From Verrucomicrobiota bacterium (lineage in GTDB: Bacteria; Verrucomicrobiota; Kiritimatiellia; CAIQIC01; JAGNIJ01), in NCBI GenBank assembly GCA_022710725.1, contig JAKLGK010000002.1, positions 124,001-188,000 of the forward strand: DNA of 64,000 nucleotides, given 5' to 3'. The position numbers and the translations under genes are program-made. The notes beneath the pieces were generated by a model. It was not told the origin of the DNA. It was given only the letters and a program-made list of their open reading frames with translations, and did not search any database. This document shows, piece by piece, positions 9,776-17,183 of the stretch. Positions within the stretch are counted from its first letter, which is position 1; each line of letters starts with the position of its first letter.

Positions 9776-9842
9776 CGGGTAGGGCGCTTTCGCCGAAAGC
9801 GCCGTGGAAGAAACGGCAGGCTCGGCGAGCCCGCCCTACCCG
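9776..9842. repeat. 67-bp palindromic element with terminal inverted repeats
   Basis: The element is bounded by CGGGTAGGGCG (9776-9786) and its exact reverse complement CGCCCTACCCG (9832-9842). Inside are consecutive hairpins: GGCGCTTT/AAAGCGCC, CCG/CGG around GTGGAAGAAA, and GGCTC/GAGCC. It sits 11 bp after the gap stop and 28 bp before the pgk start, so it is transcribed within the operon. There is no T-run, so it is not a classical terminator. The architecture (outer inverted repeat enclosing a chain of hairpins) resembles the larger CTAGCCCG elements at 41501 and 63237. Confidence 0.75.
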
Positions 9843-9869
9843 GAATCGCCCTCCAGGGAGACAGAGACC

Positions 9870-11126
9870 ATGAACAAGCTGACCATCCGCGACGTGAACT
9901 TCAAGGGCCGGCGCGTGCTGTGCCGGGTGGATTTCAACGTGCCGATCAGGGACGGCGTTGTCAACGACAACACCCGCATCGCGGCCGCGCTGCCGACGAT
10001 CAAGCGCGTGCTCGACCAGGGCGGCGCGCTGGTCCTGATGAGCCACCTCGGCCGGCCGAAGGGGAAGGGGTTCGAGGCGGAGTTCAGCCTGAAGCCGGTC
10101 GCGGCGCGCCTGCAGGAGCTGCTCGGGCGGCCGGTCCAGTTCGGCGGCGACTGCATCGGCGCGGAGGCGCTGGCCCTTGCCCAGGCGCTCAAGCCGGGCG
10201 AGGCGCTGCTGGTGGACAACACGCGCTTCTACAAAGAGGAGGAGGGCAAGGTCAAGCTGCCCGACGACACCCCGGAGGAGCAGAAGAAGGCCGCGAAGGC
10301 CGAGATGAAGGCGAAACAGAAGGAGTTCGCGAAGAAACTGGCCGCCCTCGGAGACGGCGAGATCTACATCAACGACGCGTTCGGCTCCGCGCACCGCGCG
10401 CACGCCTCGACGGCGATCGTGTGCCAGTTCTACAAGAAAAACGTCGCCGGCTTGCTGATGGAGAAGGAAATCGATTTCATGGGCCGAGCCCTGGCCAGCC
10501 CGGAGCGCCCGTTCGTGGCGATCCTCGGCGGCGCCAAGGTCAGCGACAAGGTCAACGTCATCACGAACCTGCTGACCAAGGTGGACGCCCTGGTCATCGG
10601 CGGGGCCATGGCGTACACGTTCTACCGCGCCAAGGGCCTCGCGACCGGCAAATCCCTGGTCGAAGAGGACAAGGTCGACCTGGCGAAGGATATCCTCGCC
10701 AAGGCGGCGGCCGCGAAGGTCAAGCTGCTCCTGCCCGTGGACAACGTCATCGCCGACAAGTTCGACGCCGCGGCGCAGACCAGGGCGGTCGGCGAGTCGA
10801 TCCCGGACGGCTGGATGGCGCTGGACATCGGGCCGAAGAGCGCGGCGCTGTTTGCGGCCGAGATCCGCAAGGCGAAGACGGTGGTCTGGAACGGCCCGAT
10901 GGGCTGCTTCGAAATGGCCCCGTTCGCCGCGGGCACGCTGGCCATCGCGAAGGCCGTGGCCGAGACGAAGTGCTTGAGCATCATCGGCGGCGGCGACAGC
11001 GTCAGCGCCGTGAACAAGAGCGGCCTGGCGGGCAAGATGAGCCACATCAGCACCGGCGGCGGCGCGAGCCTGGAGTTCCTCGAAGGCAAGCAACTGCCCG
11101 GCGTCGTGGCATTGACGGACAAGTGA
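9870..11126 (+). CDS. pgk: Phosphoglycerate kinase
   Basis: A 418-residue monomeric kinase interconverting 1,3-bisphosphoglycerate and ADP with 3-phosphoglycerate and ATP. Motifs include RVDFNVPI near the N-terminus, LMSHLGRPKG, the NDAFGSAHRAHAS segment, AILGGAKVSDK, and the C-terminal GGGDSVSAVNK followed by HISTGGGASLEFLEGKQLPG. A lysine/glutamate-rich stretch at about 126-150 (DDTPEEQKKAAKAEMKAKQK) makes it longer than many bacterial enzymes. ATG 9870 follows an AGGGAG ribosome-binding site at 9855-9860; an earlier in-frame ATG lies in the palindromic repeat. Its stop codon falls inside a heptad repeat. Confidence 0.98.
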   Translation: MNKLTIRDVNFKGRRVLCRVDFNVPIRDGVVNDNTRIAAALPTIKRVLDQGGALVLMSHLGRPKGKGFEAEFSLKPVAARLQELLGRPVQFGGDCIGAEALALAQALKPGEALLVDNTRFYKEEEGKVKLPDDTPEEQKKAAKAEMKAKQKEFAKKLAALGDGEIYINDAFGSAHRAHASTAIVCQFYKKNVAGLLMEKEIDFMGRALASPERPFVAILGGAKVSDKVNVITNLLTKVDALVIGGAMAYTFYRAKGLATGKSLVEEDKVDLAKDILAKAAAAKVKLLLPVDNVIADKFDAAAQTRAVGESIPDGWMALDIGPKSAALFAAEIRKAKTVVWNGPMGCFEMAPFAAGTLAIAKAVAETKCLSIIGGGDSVSAVNKSGLAGKMSHISTGGGASLEFLEGKQLPGVVALTDK

Positions 11127-11212
11127 AGAGTGAATAGTGAATAGTGGGACTGAACCTGCCCATGCCCCGGGGGCTTGGGCGGCCAGCCCTGAACCCTGAA
11201 CCCTGGAACCTC
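11122..11212. repeat. Composite heptad tandem repeat between pgk and tpiA
   Basis: Two heptad arrays separated by a GC-rich spacer. AGTGAAG-AGTGAAT-AGTGAAT-AGTG lies at 11122-11146. CCTGAAC-CCTGAAC-CCTGGAACC ends at about 11210, immediately followed by TCCC and the tpiA ATG. The pgk stop TGA (11124-11126) is part of the first heptad. The same pair of heptads in the same order recurs at 61207-61286. Confidence 0.8.
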
Positions 11213-11214
11213 CC

Positions 11215-11970
11215 ATGCGCAAACCTATTGTGGCCGGTAACTGGAAGATGAACAAGACCGTGGCGGAGGCGGTGGCCCTCGTCGCGGAAATCAAGGCAGG
11301 CCTGCAGGGCCTGGACGCCGTGGACGTTGTCCTGTGCCCGCCCAGCACCGCGCTGCAGGCCGTCGGGCAGGCGATCGCCGGCTCGAAGCTGGACCTGGGC
11401 GCCCAGAACATGCACTGGGAGAAGTCCGGCGCGTTCACGGGCGAGGTCGCGGCCCCGATGATCCGCGAGCTGGGCTGCCACTACGTCATCCTGGGGCACA
11501 GCGAGCGGCGTCAGTACTTCAAGGAGACGGACGAGATCGTCAACAAGAAGGCGAAGGCGGCGCTGGCCGCGGGGCTCCGCCCGATCGTGTGCGTCGGCGA
11601 ACTCCTGGAGGAGCGCGAGTCCGGCCGCACGGAGGCCGTGGTCGGCGCGCAGGTGCGCGGCAGTCTGGCCGGCTTGAGCGGGCAGGACCTGCTCAAGACC
11701 GTGGTGGCCTACGAGCCGGTCTGGGCCATCGGCACGGGCAAGACCGCGACGCCGGCGCAGGCGCAGGATGTGCACGCCTTCATCCGGCGCGTCTTGAAGG
11801 AACGGTCCGACGATCACATCGCGCAGTCGGTGCGCATCCAGTACGGCGGGAGCGTCAAGGCGTCCAACGCCGCTGAACTGTTCCACCAGCCGGACATCGA
11901 CGGCGGGCTGATCGGCGGCGCCAGCCTGGAAGCGGCGTCTTTCCTTGCCATTTGCCGGGGCGCCCTGTAA
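11215..11970 (+). CDS. tpiA: Triose-phosphate isomerase
   Basis: A 251-residue TIM-barrel enzyme converting dihydroxyacetone phosphate to glyceraldehyde 3-phosphate. The catalytic set is complete: N9 and K11 in GNWKMNK, H95 in ILGHSERR, E167 in [12 protein letters not shown]. The phosphate-binding loop [11 protein letters not shown] and GGLIGGASL close the barrel. The start at 11215 follows directly on a heptad repeat and has GAACCTCCC instead of a Shine-Dalgarno sequence. It is followed by secG after 26 bp, a common bacterial arrangement. Confidence 0.98.
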   Translation: MRKPIVAGNWKMNKTVAEAVALVAEIKAGLQGLDAVDVVLCPPSTALQAVGQAIAGSKLDLGAQNMHWEKSGAFTGEVAAPMIRELGCHYVILGHSERRQYFKETDEIVNKKAKAALAAGLRPIVCVGELLEERESGRTEAVVGAQVRGSLAGLSGQDLLKTVVAYEPVWAIGTGKTATPAQAQDVHAFIRRVLKERSDDHIAQSVRIQYGGSVKASNAAELFHQPDIDGGLIGGASLEAASFLAICRGAL

Positions 11971-11996
11971 GGAAGTGAACGGAAAGCGGGGTCGAT

Positions 11997-12452
11997 ATGT
12001 TGATGCGCATTTTGCTGGTCGTGGTTGAAATCATCTGCAGTCTGGCGCTGATCGGGCTGATTCTCATCCAGCGCTCCAAGAGCGAGGGGCTGGGGTTGGC
12101 CTTCGGCGCGGGCATGGGCGAGAGCCTGTTCGGATCGCGCGCGGGGAATATCCTGCAGAAGCTGACGGTCATCTTCGCGGCTGTATTCCTGGTCACGACG
12201 ACGCTGCTGGCCCTGACCTATTCCGGGGATCGCGCGCAGTCGTTGATGAGCAGCCAGATGATGGGACGGCCGGCCGCCCCCGTCGCGCCCTCCGGGCCGA
12301 TCGCGGGCCCCGGTCCCGACGCCCCGGCCGGCATGGGCCTGCAGGAAGCGCCCGCGGCGCAGCCGGCTTCGCCCATGGAACCGGCCGCCGCGCTGCCGGC
12401 GGAGGCTCCGGCCCCGGTAGCCGAACCCCAACCGGCCCCGGCCGCGGAATAG
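11997..12452 (+). CDS. secG: Preprotein translocase subunit SecG
   Basis: A 151-residue protein with two membrane helices (about 4-22 and 55-75) flanking the conserved cytosolic loop QRSKSEGLGLAFGAGMGESLFGS, as expected for SecG, the accessory subunit of the SecYEG channel. The tail after about residue 85 is rich in proline and alanine and is longer than in Escherichia coli SecG; such tails are variable in the family. It lies 26 bp after tpiA and 13 bp before the first solute-binding-protein gene, so transcription may continue into the peptide-uptake cluster. Confidence 0.9.
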   Translation: MLMRILLVVVEIICSLALIGLILIQRSKSEGLGLAFGAGMGESLFGSRAGNILQKLTVIFAAVFLVTTTLLALTYSGDRAQSLMSSQMMGRPAAPVAPSGPIAGPGPDAPAGMGLQEAPAAQPASPMEPAAALPAEAPAPVAEPQPAPAAE

Positions 12453-12465
12453 AGAGAGCCACCGC

Positions 12466-14235
12466 GTGACGACGCGGGCCCCAACACCCTCCCGAGCCTG
12501 GCCCGGGAGGGTGGCTTGTTTCGGGAGCATCCCTGCAGCGTTGCTTCTGCTTCTTTTCCTGCCCGCGTGCGGAGACCGGATCGCCTCCCCGGCGGCCCGC
12601 GCCTGGCGCAGCCAGACCGCGCGCATCCGAACGCTGGACCCGGCCCGCGCGGCGGATGTCGCCTCCGCGCAGGCTGTCAGCCGGATCTACGAGGGGCTCC
12701 TGCAATACGCCTACCGCGACCGGCCCTACCGCGTCGAGCCGCTGCTGGCCGAGGCCCTGCCGGAGGTCTCGCCGGACGGCCTCGTCTACACGTTCCGCCT
12801 TCGCCGGGGAATCCGTTTCCAGGACGACCCCTGCTTCCCGGGCGGAAAGGGGCGCGAGCTCACGGCGGAGGATTTCGTCTATTCCATCAAGCGCCTCGCG
12901 GACCGCAAGACCGCGGCATCCGGCTACTGGATCTTCCGCGACCGCCTGGCCGGGCTCGACGATTTCCGCGAGGCGTCCGCGGGAAGCGAGCCCACGGATT
13001 ACTCGCAGCGCGTCGAGGGAGCGCTTGCCCTGGATCCGCATACCCTCCAACTCCGCCTGACGCGGCCCTATCCTCAACTGCTGTGGGTGCTGACCATGCC
13101 CTACGCGTCCGCGGTGTCGCGCGAGGCGGTGGAGTACTACGGAGCGGAATTCGACAGGCACCCCGTTGGCACCGGGCCGTTCGTCCTGGCCGATTACCGT
13201 CCGAACTATCGGATCGAGTTCGCCCGCAACCCGGTCTGGGCCGCGGCGGGACGGATCGACCGGGACGCGGAGGGGCACCCGATCCCGGCCCTTGACCGCG
13301 TGGTCCAGTACGTCATCGGGGATCCCGCGACGGCCTGGCTCATGTTCCTCGATGGACGCCTGGAGACATCGGCCGTGTCGCGGGACAACTGGGATGCCGT
13401 TGTCAGAGGCGGTGGCGACCTGGAGCCTGCGCTGGCCGCGCGGGGCATCCGGATGGTGCGCGCGCCGACGCTGGACCTTTTTTACATCGGCTTCAACATG
13501 GACGATCCCGTGGTGGGGACGAACAGGCTGCTGCGCCAGGCGCTGACCTGCGCGTTCGACACGGGGGAGTGGACGCGTTTCTACAACGGGCGCATCGTTC
13601 GGCCCAACGGGCCCATCCCGCCGGGCGTGGCCGGAGCGCCGGAGGGCGAGGGGCCGTTTCCCTTCGATCTCGAGAGGGCGCGGCGCCTGCTCGCCGAGGC
13701 CGGGTACCCGGACGGCGTGGATCCCCGGACAGGTCGCCGGCTGGTCCTGACGCTGGACCTGGGGCAGGCGGATAATCCGGAGATGCGCCAATCGACCGAT
13801 CTTTTCATCCAGTTCATGGACCGGATCGGCGTGGTGATCGAGCCGCGGTACAACAACTGGCCGACGTTTCTCGGGCGGATCGAGCGGCGCCAGGTCCAGA
13901 TGTTCCGGTTGAGCTGGATCGCCGACTACCCGGACGCCGAGAACTTCCTGCAGCTATTCTACAGTCCCAACGCCTCGCCGGGCTCCAACCGCAGCAATTA
14001 CCGCAACCCCGAATACGACCGGCTGTGCGAACAGGCGCGCGTGATGCCGGACTCGGACGAGCGGACCGCGCTATACCGGCGAATGGCCTCGATCATCCAG
14101 GAGGACTGCCCCTGGATCTTCACGCATCATCCGGCGGCCTGCGTCCTGCTCCAGCCCTGGGCACGGAACTTCGAATACCACGACTTCCCGTACGGCATGG
14201 AAAAATACTATGCTGTGGAAGATCCTGAACCCTGA
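12466..14235 (+). CDS. Peptide ABC transporter solute-binding lipoprotein (family 5)
   Basis: A 589-residue SBP_bac_5 (OppA/DppA-like) protein starting with GTG at 12466. A signal peptide with hydrophobic core AALLLLLFLPAC places the lipidated cysteine at residue 35. The family core is visible as RIYEGLLQYAYRDRPYRVEP, FRLRRGIRFQDDP, ELTAEDFVYSIKRLADRKTA and a C-terminal YRRMASIIQEDCPWIFTHHP. Such proteins capture peptides outside the inner membrane and deliver them to an OppBCDF channel. It is the first of two binding proteins that precede one pair of permeases, so the two may serve different ligands. Its stop codon lies in a heptad repeat. Confidence 0.92.
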   Translation: MTTRAPTPSRAWPGRVACFGSIPAALLLLLFLPACGDRIASPAARAWRSQTARIRTLDPARAADVASAQAVSRIYEGLLQYAYRDRPYRVEPLLAEALPEVSPDGLVYTFRLRRGIRFQDDPCFPGGKGRELTAEDFVYSIKRLADRKTAASGYWIFRDRLAGLDDFREASAGSEPTDYSQRVEGALALDPHTLQLRLTRPYPQLLWVLTMPYASAVSREAVEYYGAEFDRHPVGTGPFVLADYRPNYRIEFARNPVWAAAGRIDRDAEGHPIPALDRVVQYVIGDPATAWLMFLDGRLETSAVSRDNWDAVVRGGGDLEPALAARGIRMVRAPTLDLFYIGFNMDDPVVGTNRLLRQALTCAFDTGEWTRFYNGRIVRPNGPIPPGVAGAPEGEGPFPFDLERARRLLAEAGYPDGVDPRTGRRLVLTLDLGQADNPEMRQSTDLFIQFMDRIGVVIEPRYNNWPTFLGRIERRQVQMFRLSWIADYPDAENFLQLFYSPNASPGSNRSNYRNPEYDRLCEQARVMPDSDERTALYRRMASIIQEDCPWIFTHHPAACVLLQPWARNFEYHDFPYGMEKYYAVEDPEP

Positions 14236-14252
14236 ATCCTTCTGAACCTCCC
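14224..14252. repeat. Heptad repeat spanning the stop/start junction of the two binding-protein genes
   Basis: CCTGAAC-CCTGAAT-CCTTCTGAACCTCCC. The TGA at 14233-14235 is the stop of the upstream gene. The last base of the array touches the ATG at 14253. The 12 bases GAACCTCCCATG are identical to those at the tpiA start. Confidence 0.75.
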
Positions 14253-16127
14253 ATGAAAATAATCCTAATCACCTCCGCGTTCCTTCTGCTGGCGTCCATG
14301 GCGGTTCCCGGGTCCGACGCGCTGTTTCCAGGCGACGGCTGGAAGGATGCGCCCAATCCCCTGGCCAGCCCGGAGGCCGTGCCGGGCGGCGAGATCGCGA
14401 TCTACGCCGGCGACTATCCGAAGAGCTTCAACTATTACCTCGACCAGAACGTGTTCTCGGCCGAACTGTTCGGGGCGATGTACGAGACGCTGCTGGGCCA
14501 GCACCCGCTGACGCTCGACTACGAGCCCGGGCTCGCCGAACGGTGGGCCATCTCCGAGGACAAGCGCACGTTTACTTTCTGGATCGATCCGCGCGCGGCG
14601 TGGAGCGACGGCCGGCCGGTCACGGCGGAAGACGTGAAATGGACCTTCGATGCCGTCATGAAGCCGGAGAACATCACCGGCCCGCACAAGATTTTCCTCG
14701 GCCGCTTCGAGTCGCCGGAGGCGCTCGACGAGCGCACGATCCGGTTCCACGCAAAGGAGATCCACTGGCAGAACCTGGATGCGCTGGCCAGCTTCCAGAT
14801 CCTGCCCCGCCATGCGTTCGCCGACGCGGACTTCAACAAGATCAATTTCGAGTTCCCGGTCGTCTCCGGGTCCTACCGGCTGGGCGAGATCCAGGAAGGC
14901 GTGCTGGCGAAGCTGGAGCGGCGCGAGGACTGGTGGACCCGGGGCTCGGCGCGGGCCCGGGGCGTCGGCAACTTCCAGACCCTGGTGTTCAAATTTTTCG
15001 CCGAGCGCGATAACGCGTTCGAGGCGTTCAAGAAGGGCGAGATCGACCTCTTTCCCGTCTACACGGCGCACCTGTGGGCGACGCAGACGGAGGGCGAGCG
15101 CTACGAGAAAAACTGGGTGATCAAGCAGCGGGTCTTCAATTACAACCCCATCGGGTTCCAGGGCTTCGCGATGAACGGCCGGCGCCCGCCCTTCGACGAC
15201 ATCCGGGTCCGCCGGGCGCTGGCGCACCTCCTCGACCGCGAAACGATGAACGCGACCCTGATGCACAACCAGTACTTCCTGCACCGCTCGTACTTCGAGG
15301 ACCTGTACGGCGCGGACCACCCGTGCGAAAACAAGCCGATCCGCTTCGACAGGGAGCGGGCCCGCGAGCTGCTGGCCGAGGCCGGCTGGACGGTCAATCC
15401 CAAGAGCGGCTTGCGGGAGAAGGACGGGAAGCCGCTCCGTTTCCGTTTCCTGTCCCGGGACGCGGCGACGGACAAGTTCCTCGTGATCTACCAGGAGGCC
15501 CTGAAGGACGCCGGCGTGGAAATGGAGATCGAGAAGAAGGACTGGGCCGCGTGGGCGAAGGACATGGACGAGTTCAACTACGACATGACCTGGGCTGCGT
15601 GGAGCGGCGGACTGCGCAAGGACCCCGAGCCCATGTGGTCCTCGACCGAGGCGGACAAGCGGTCGGGTCAGAACATCGCGGGGTTCCGCAACGCGGAGGT
15701 GGACGCCCTGATCGCCAGCCAGCGCGGTAATTTCGACATCGCGCAGCGGCACGACATCTGCCGTCGCATCGATCGCCTCCTGGTTGCCGAGGCCCCGTAC
15801 ATCCTGCTCTGGAACATCAACTACACGCGCCTGCTGTACTGGAACAGGTTCGGCGCCCCGCCGACGGTGCTGGGCAAGTACGGCGACGAGCGCGCGGCCT
15901 ACTGGTACTGGTGGTACGACGAGGACGCGGCGGCCGAATTGAAGGACGCGATGCAGGACGGCCTCCCCCTGCCGCGCAAGCCGGCGGATGTCCGGTTCGA
16001 CGAGGTTTTCCGGGAGGCGCCAGGAACCGGAATTAGAACGGAAGACGCGAAGGACGCCAAGGCTCCGCAGGGAGAAGGCGATGATAAGCAGGAAGTCGCT
16101 CCCGAGCCCCTGAACCCTAACCCCTGA
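14253..16127 (+). CDS. YejA-like extracellular solute-binding protein (family 5)
   Basis: A 624-residue SBP_bac_5 protein with a signal peptide (MKIILITSAFLLLASMAVPG) and no lipobox cysteine, so probably soluble outside the inner membrane. The YejA-type features GDYPKSFNYYLDQN, MYETLLGQHPLT, WSDGRPVTAEDVKWTFDAVM and NPIGFQGFAMNGRRPPFDD are clear. It pairs with the YejB/YejE-like permeases that follow. The last roughly 30 residues (from about TGIRTEDAKDAK) are translated low-complexity intergenic repeat rather than conserved protein, and the stop lies in a heptad repeat. The start at 14253 abuts a heptad array and has no Shine-Dalgarno sequence. Confidence 0.92.
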   Translation: MKIILITSAFLLLASMAVPGSDALFPGDGWKDAPNPLASPEAVPGGEIAIYAGDYPKSFNYYLDQNVFSAELFGAMYETLLGQHPLTLDYEPGLAERWAISEDKRTFTFWIDPRAAWSDGRPVTAEDVKWTFDAVMKPENITGPHKIFLGRFESPEALDERTIRFHAKEIHWQNLDALASFQILPRHAFADADFNKINFEFPVVSGSYRLGEIQEGVLAKLERREDWWTRGSARARGVGNFQTLVFKFFAERDNAFEAFKKGEIDLFPVYTAHLWATQTEGERYEKNWVIKQRVFNYNPIGFQGFAMNGRRPPFDDIRVRRALAHLLDRETMNATLMHNQYFLHRSYFEDLYGADHPCENKPIRFDRERARELLAEAGWTVNPKSGLREKDGKPLRFRFLSRDAATDKFLVIYQEALKDAGVEMEIEKKDWAAWAKDMDEFNYDMTWAAWSGGLRKDPEPMWSSTEADKRSGQNIAGFRNAEVDALIASQRGNFDIAQRHDICRRIDRLLVAEAPYILLWNINYTRLLYWNRFGAPPTVLGKYGDERAAYWYWWYDEDAAAELKDAMQDGLPLPRKPADVRFDEVFREAPGTGIRTEDAKDAKAPQGEGDDKQEVAPEPLNPNP

Positions 16128-16134
16128 ATCCTCC
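16036..16134. repeat. Low-complexity repeats at the end of the second binding-protein gene
   Basis: A 9-bp-period repeat (AAGACGCGAAGGACGCCAAGG and neighbours) begins inside the coding region near 16041. It is followed by the heptad-type sequence CCTGAAC-CCTAACC-CCTGAATCC at 16109-16130. The stop TGA is 16125-16127, inside the second array. The next gene starts at 16140. Confidence 0.6.
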
Positions 16135-16139
16135 CCGCC

Positions 16140-17183
16140 TTGGATCGCCTGGATTACATCCTCCGCCGACTGCTCCTGATGATCCCGACGTTCATCGGGA
16201 TCACGTTCTTCAGTTTCGGATTGTGCCAGTTCGTGCCGGGCGGGCCGGTCGAGCAGGTCATCCTGCAGATGCGCGGGTTGGGTGCGGGCGGCGAACGCAT
16301 GTCCTCCGCGGCCGGGCCGATCACGGAGGAACAGCGGAAGGCCCTTGAAAAGCACTTCGGTTTCGACAAGCCCCTGCCTCAACGCTACTGGAAATGGCTC
16401 GTGCATGACCGGATCGGGCTGGCCGTCGAGTCATACAAGTACCCGAACCAGACCGTCTGGCAGTTGATCGTGAAGCGGTTCCCCGTGTCGCTGGTGTTCG
16501 GGATCACGGGATTTGTGCTGACGTATCTCGTGTGTATCCCGCTGGGCATTGCCAAGGCCCTGCGCCACGGCGGCGCATTCGACCTGGCCTCCAGCCTTAT
16601 CGTCTTCATCGGCTACGCCATCCCCCCGTTCGCCTTCGGCATGGTGTTGAAGATGCTGTTCTGCGGCGTCACGGAAACGTTCTGGGACCTCTTCCCGGTT
16701 TCCGGCTTCCACTCGGCGGGGTTCGCCGCCATGAGCCTGGGCGCGAAGGCGAAGGACCTGTTCCAGCACATGTTCCTGCCGGTGCTCTGCTACATGGTCG
16801 GCAACTTCGCGGTGCTGACGCTGCTGATGAAGAACTCGCTGCTCGAGCAGATCGGCCAGGATTACATCCGTACCGTCCTGGCCCGCGGCGCCACACGCGC
16901 CCGCGCCATCTGGGGACACGCCTTCCGCAACGCGCTGATCCCCATCGCCACGGGATTCGGCGGCATCTTGACCGTTATGTTCGCGGGTTCCGTCCTGATC
17001 GAGCGCGTTTTCGAGATCCCGGGCATGGGCCGATTGAGCCTCGATGCCATCGTCAGCCGCGATTACATGGTCTTCATGGGCATCCTCTCGGCCACGGCGA
17101 TCCTCGGTCTGCTCGGCCGCCTGCTCTCCGATTTCTGCTATCTGCTGATCGATCCGCGCATCTCGTTCCGGAACCAGTCATGA
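16140..17183 (+). CDS. YejB/OppB-like peptide ABC transporter permease
   Basis: A 347-residue inner-membrane permease starting at TTG 16140 (LDRLDYILRRLLLMIPTFIG, the usual YejB N-terminus). About six membrane helices follow. The large first loop has PGGPVEQVI and the EEQRKALEKHFGFDKPLPQRY motif. The EAA loop that contacts the ATPase is ARGATRARAIWGHAFRNALI at about 241-260. It forms the translocation pore with the next gene product. The downstream gene starts at 17180, overlapping the stop as ATGA, so translation is likely coupled. Confidence 0.93.
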   Translation: MDRLDYILRRLLLMIPTFIGITFFSFGLCQFVPGGPVEQVILQMRGLGAGGERMSSAAGPITEEQRKALEKHFGFDKPLPQRYWKWLVHDRIGLAVESYKYPNQTVWQLIVKRFPVSLVFGITGFVLTYLVCIPLGIAKALRHGGAFDLASSLIVFIGYAIPPFAFGMVLKMLFCGVTETFWDLFPVSGFHSAGFAAMSLGAKAKDLFQHMFLPVLCYMVGNFAVLTLLMKNSLLEQIGQDYIRTVLARGATRARAIWGHAFRNALIPIATGFGGILTVMFAGSVLIERVFEIPGMGRLSLDAIVSRDYMVFMGILSATAILGLLGRLLSDFCYLLIDPRISFRNQS

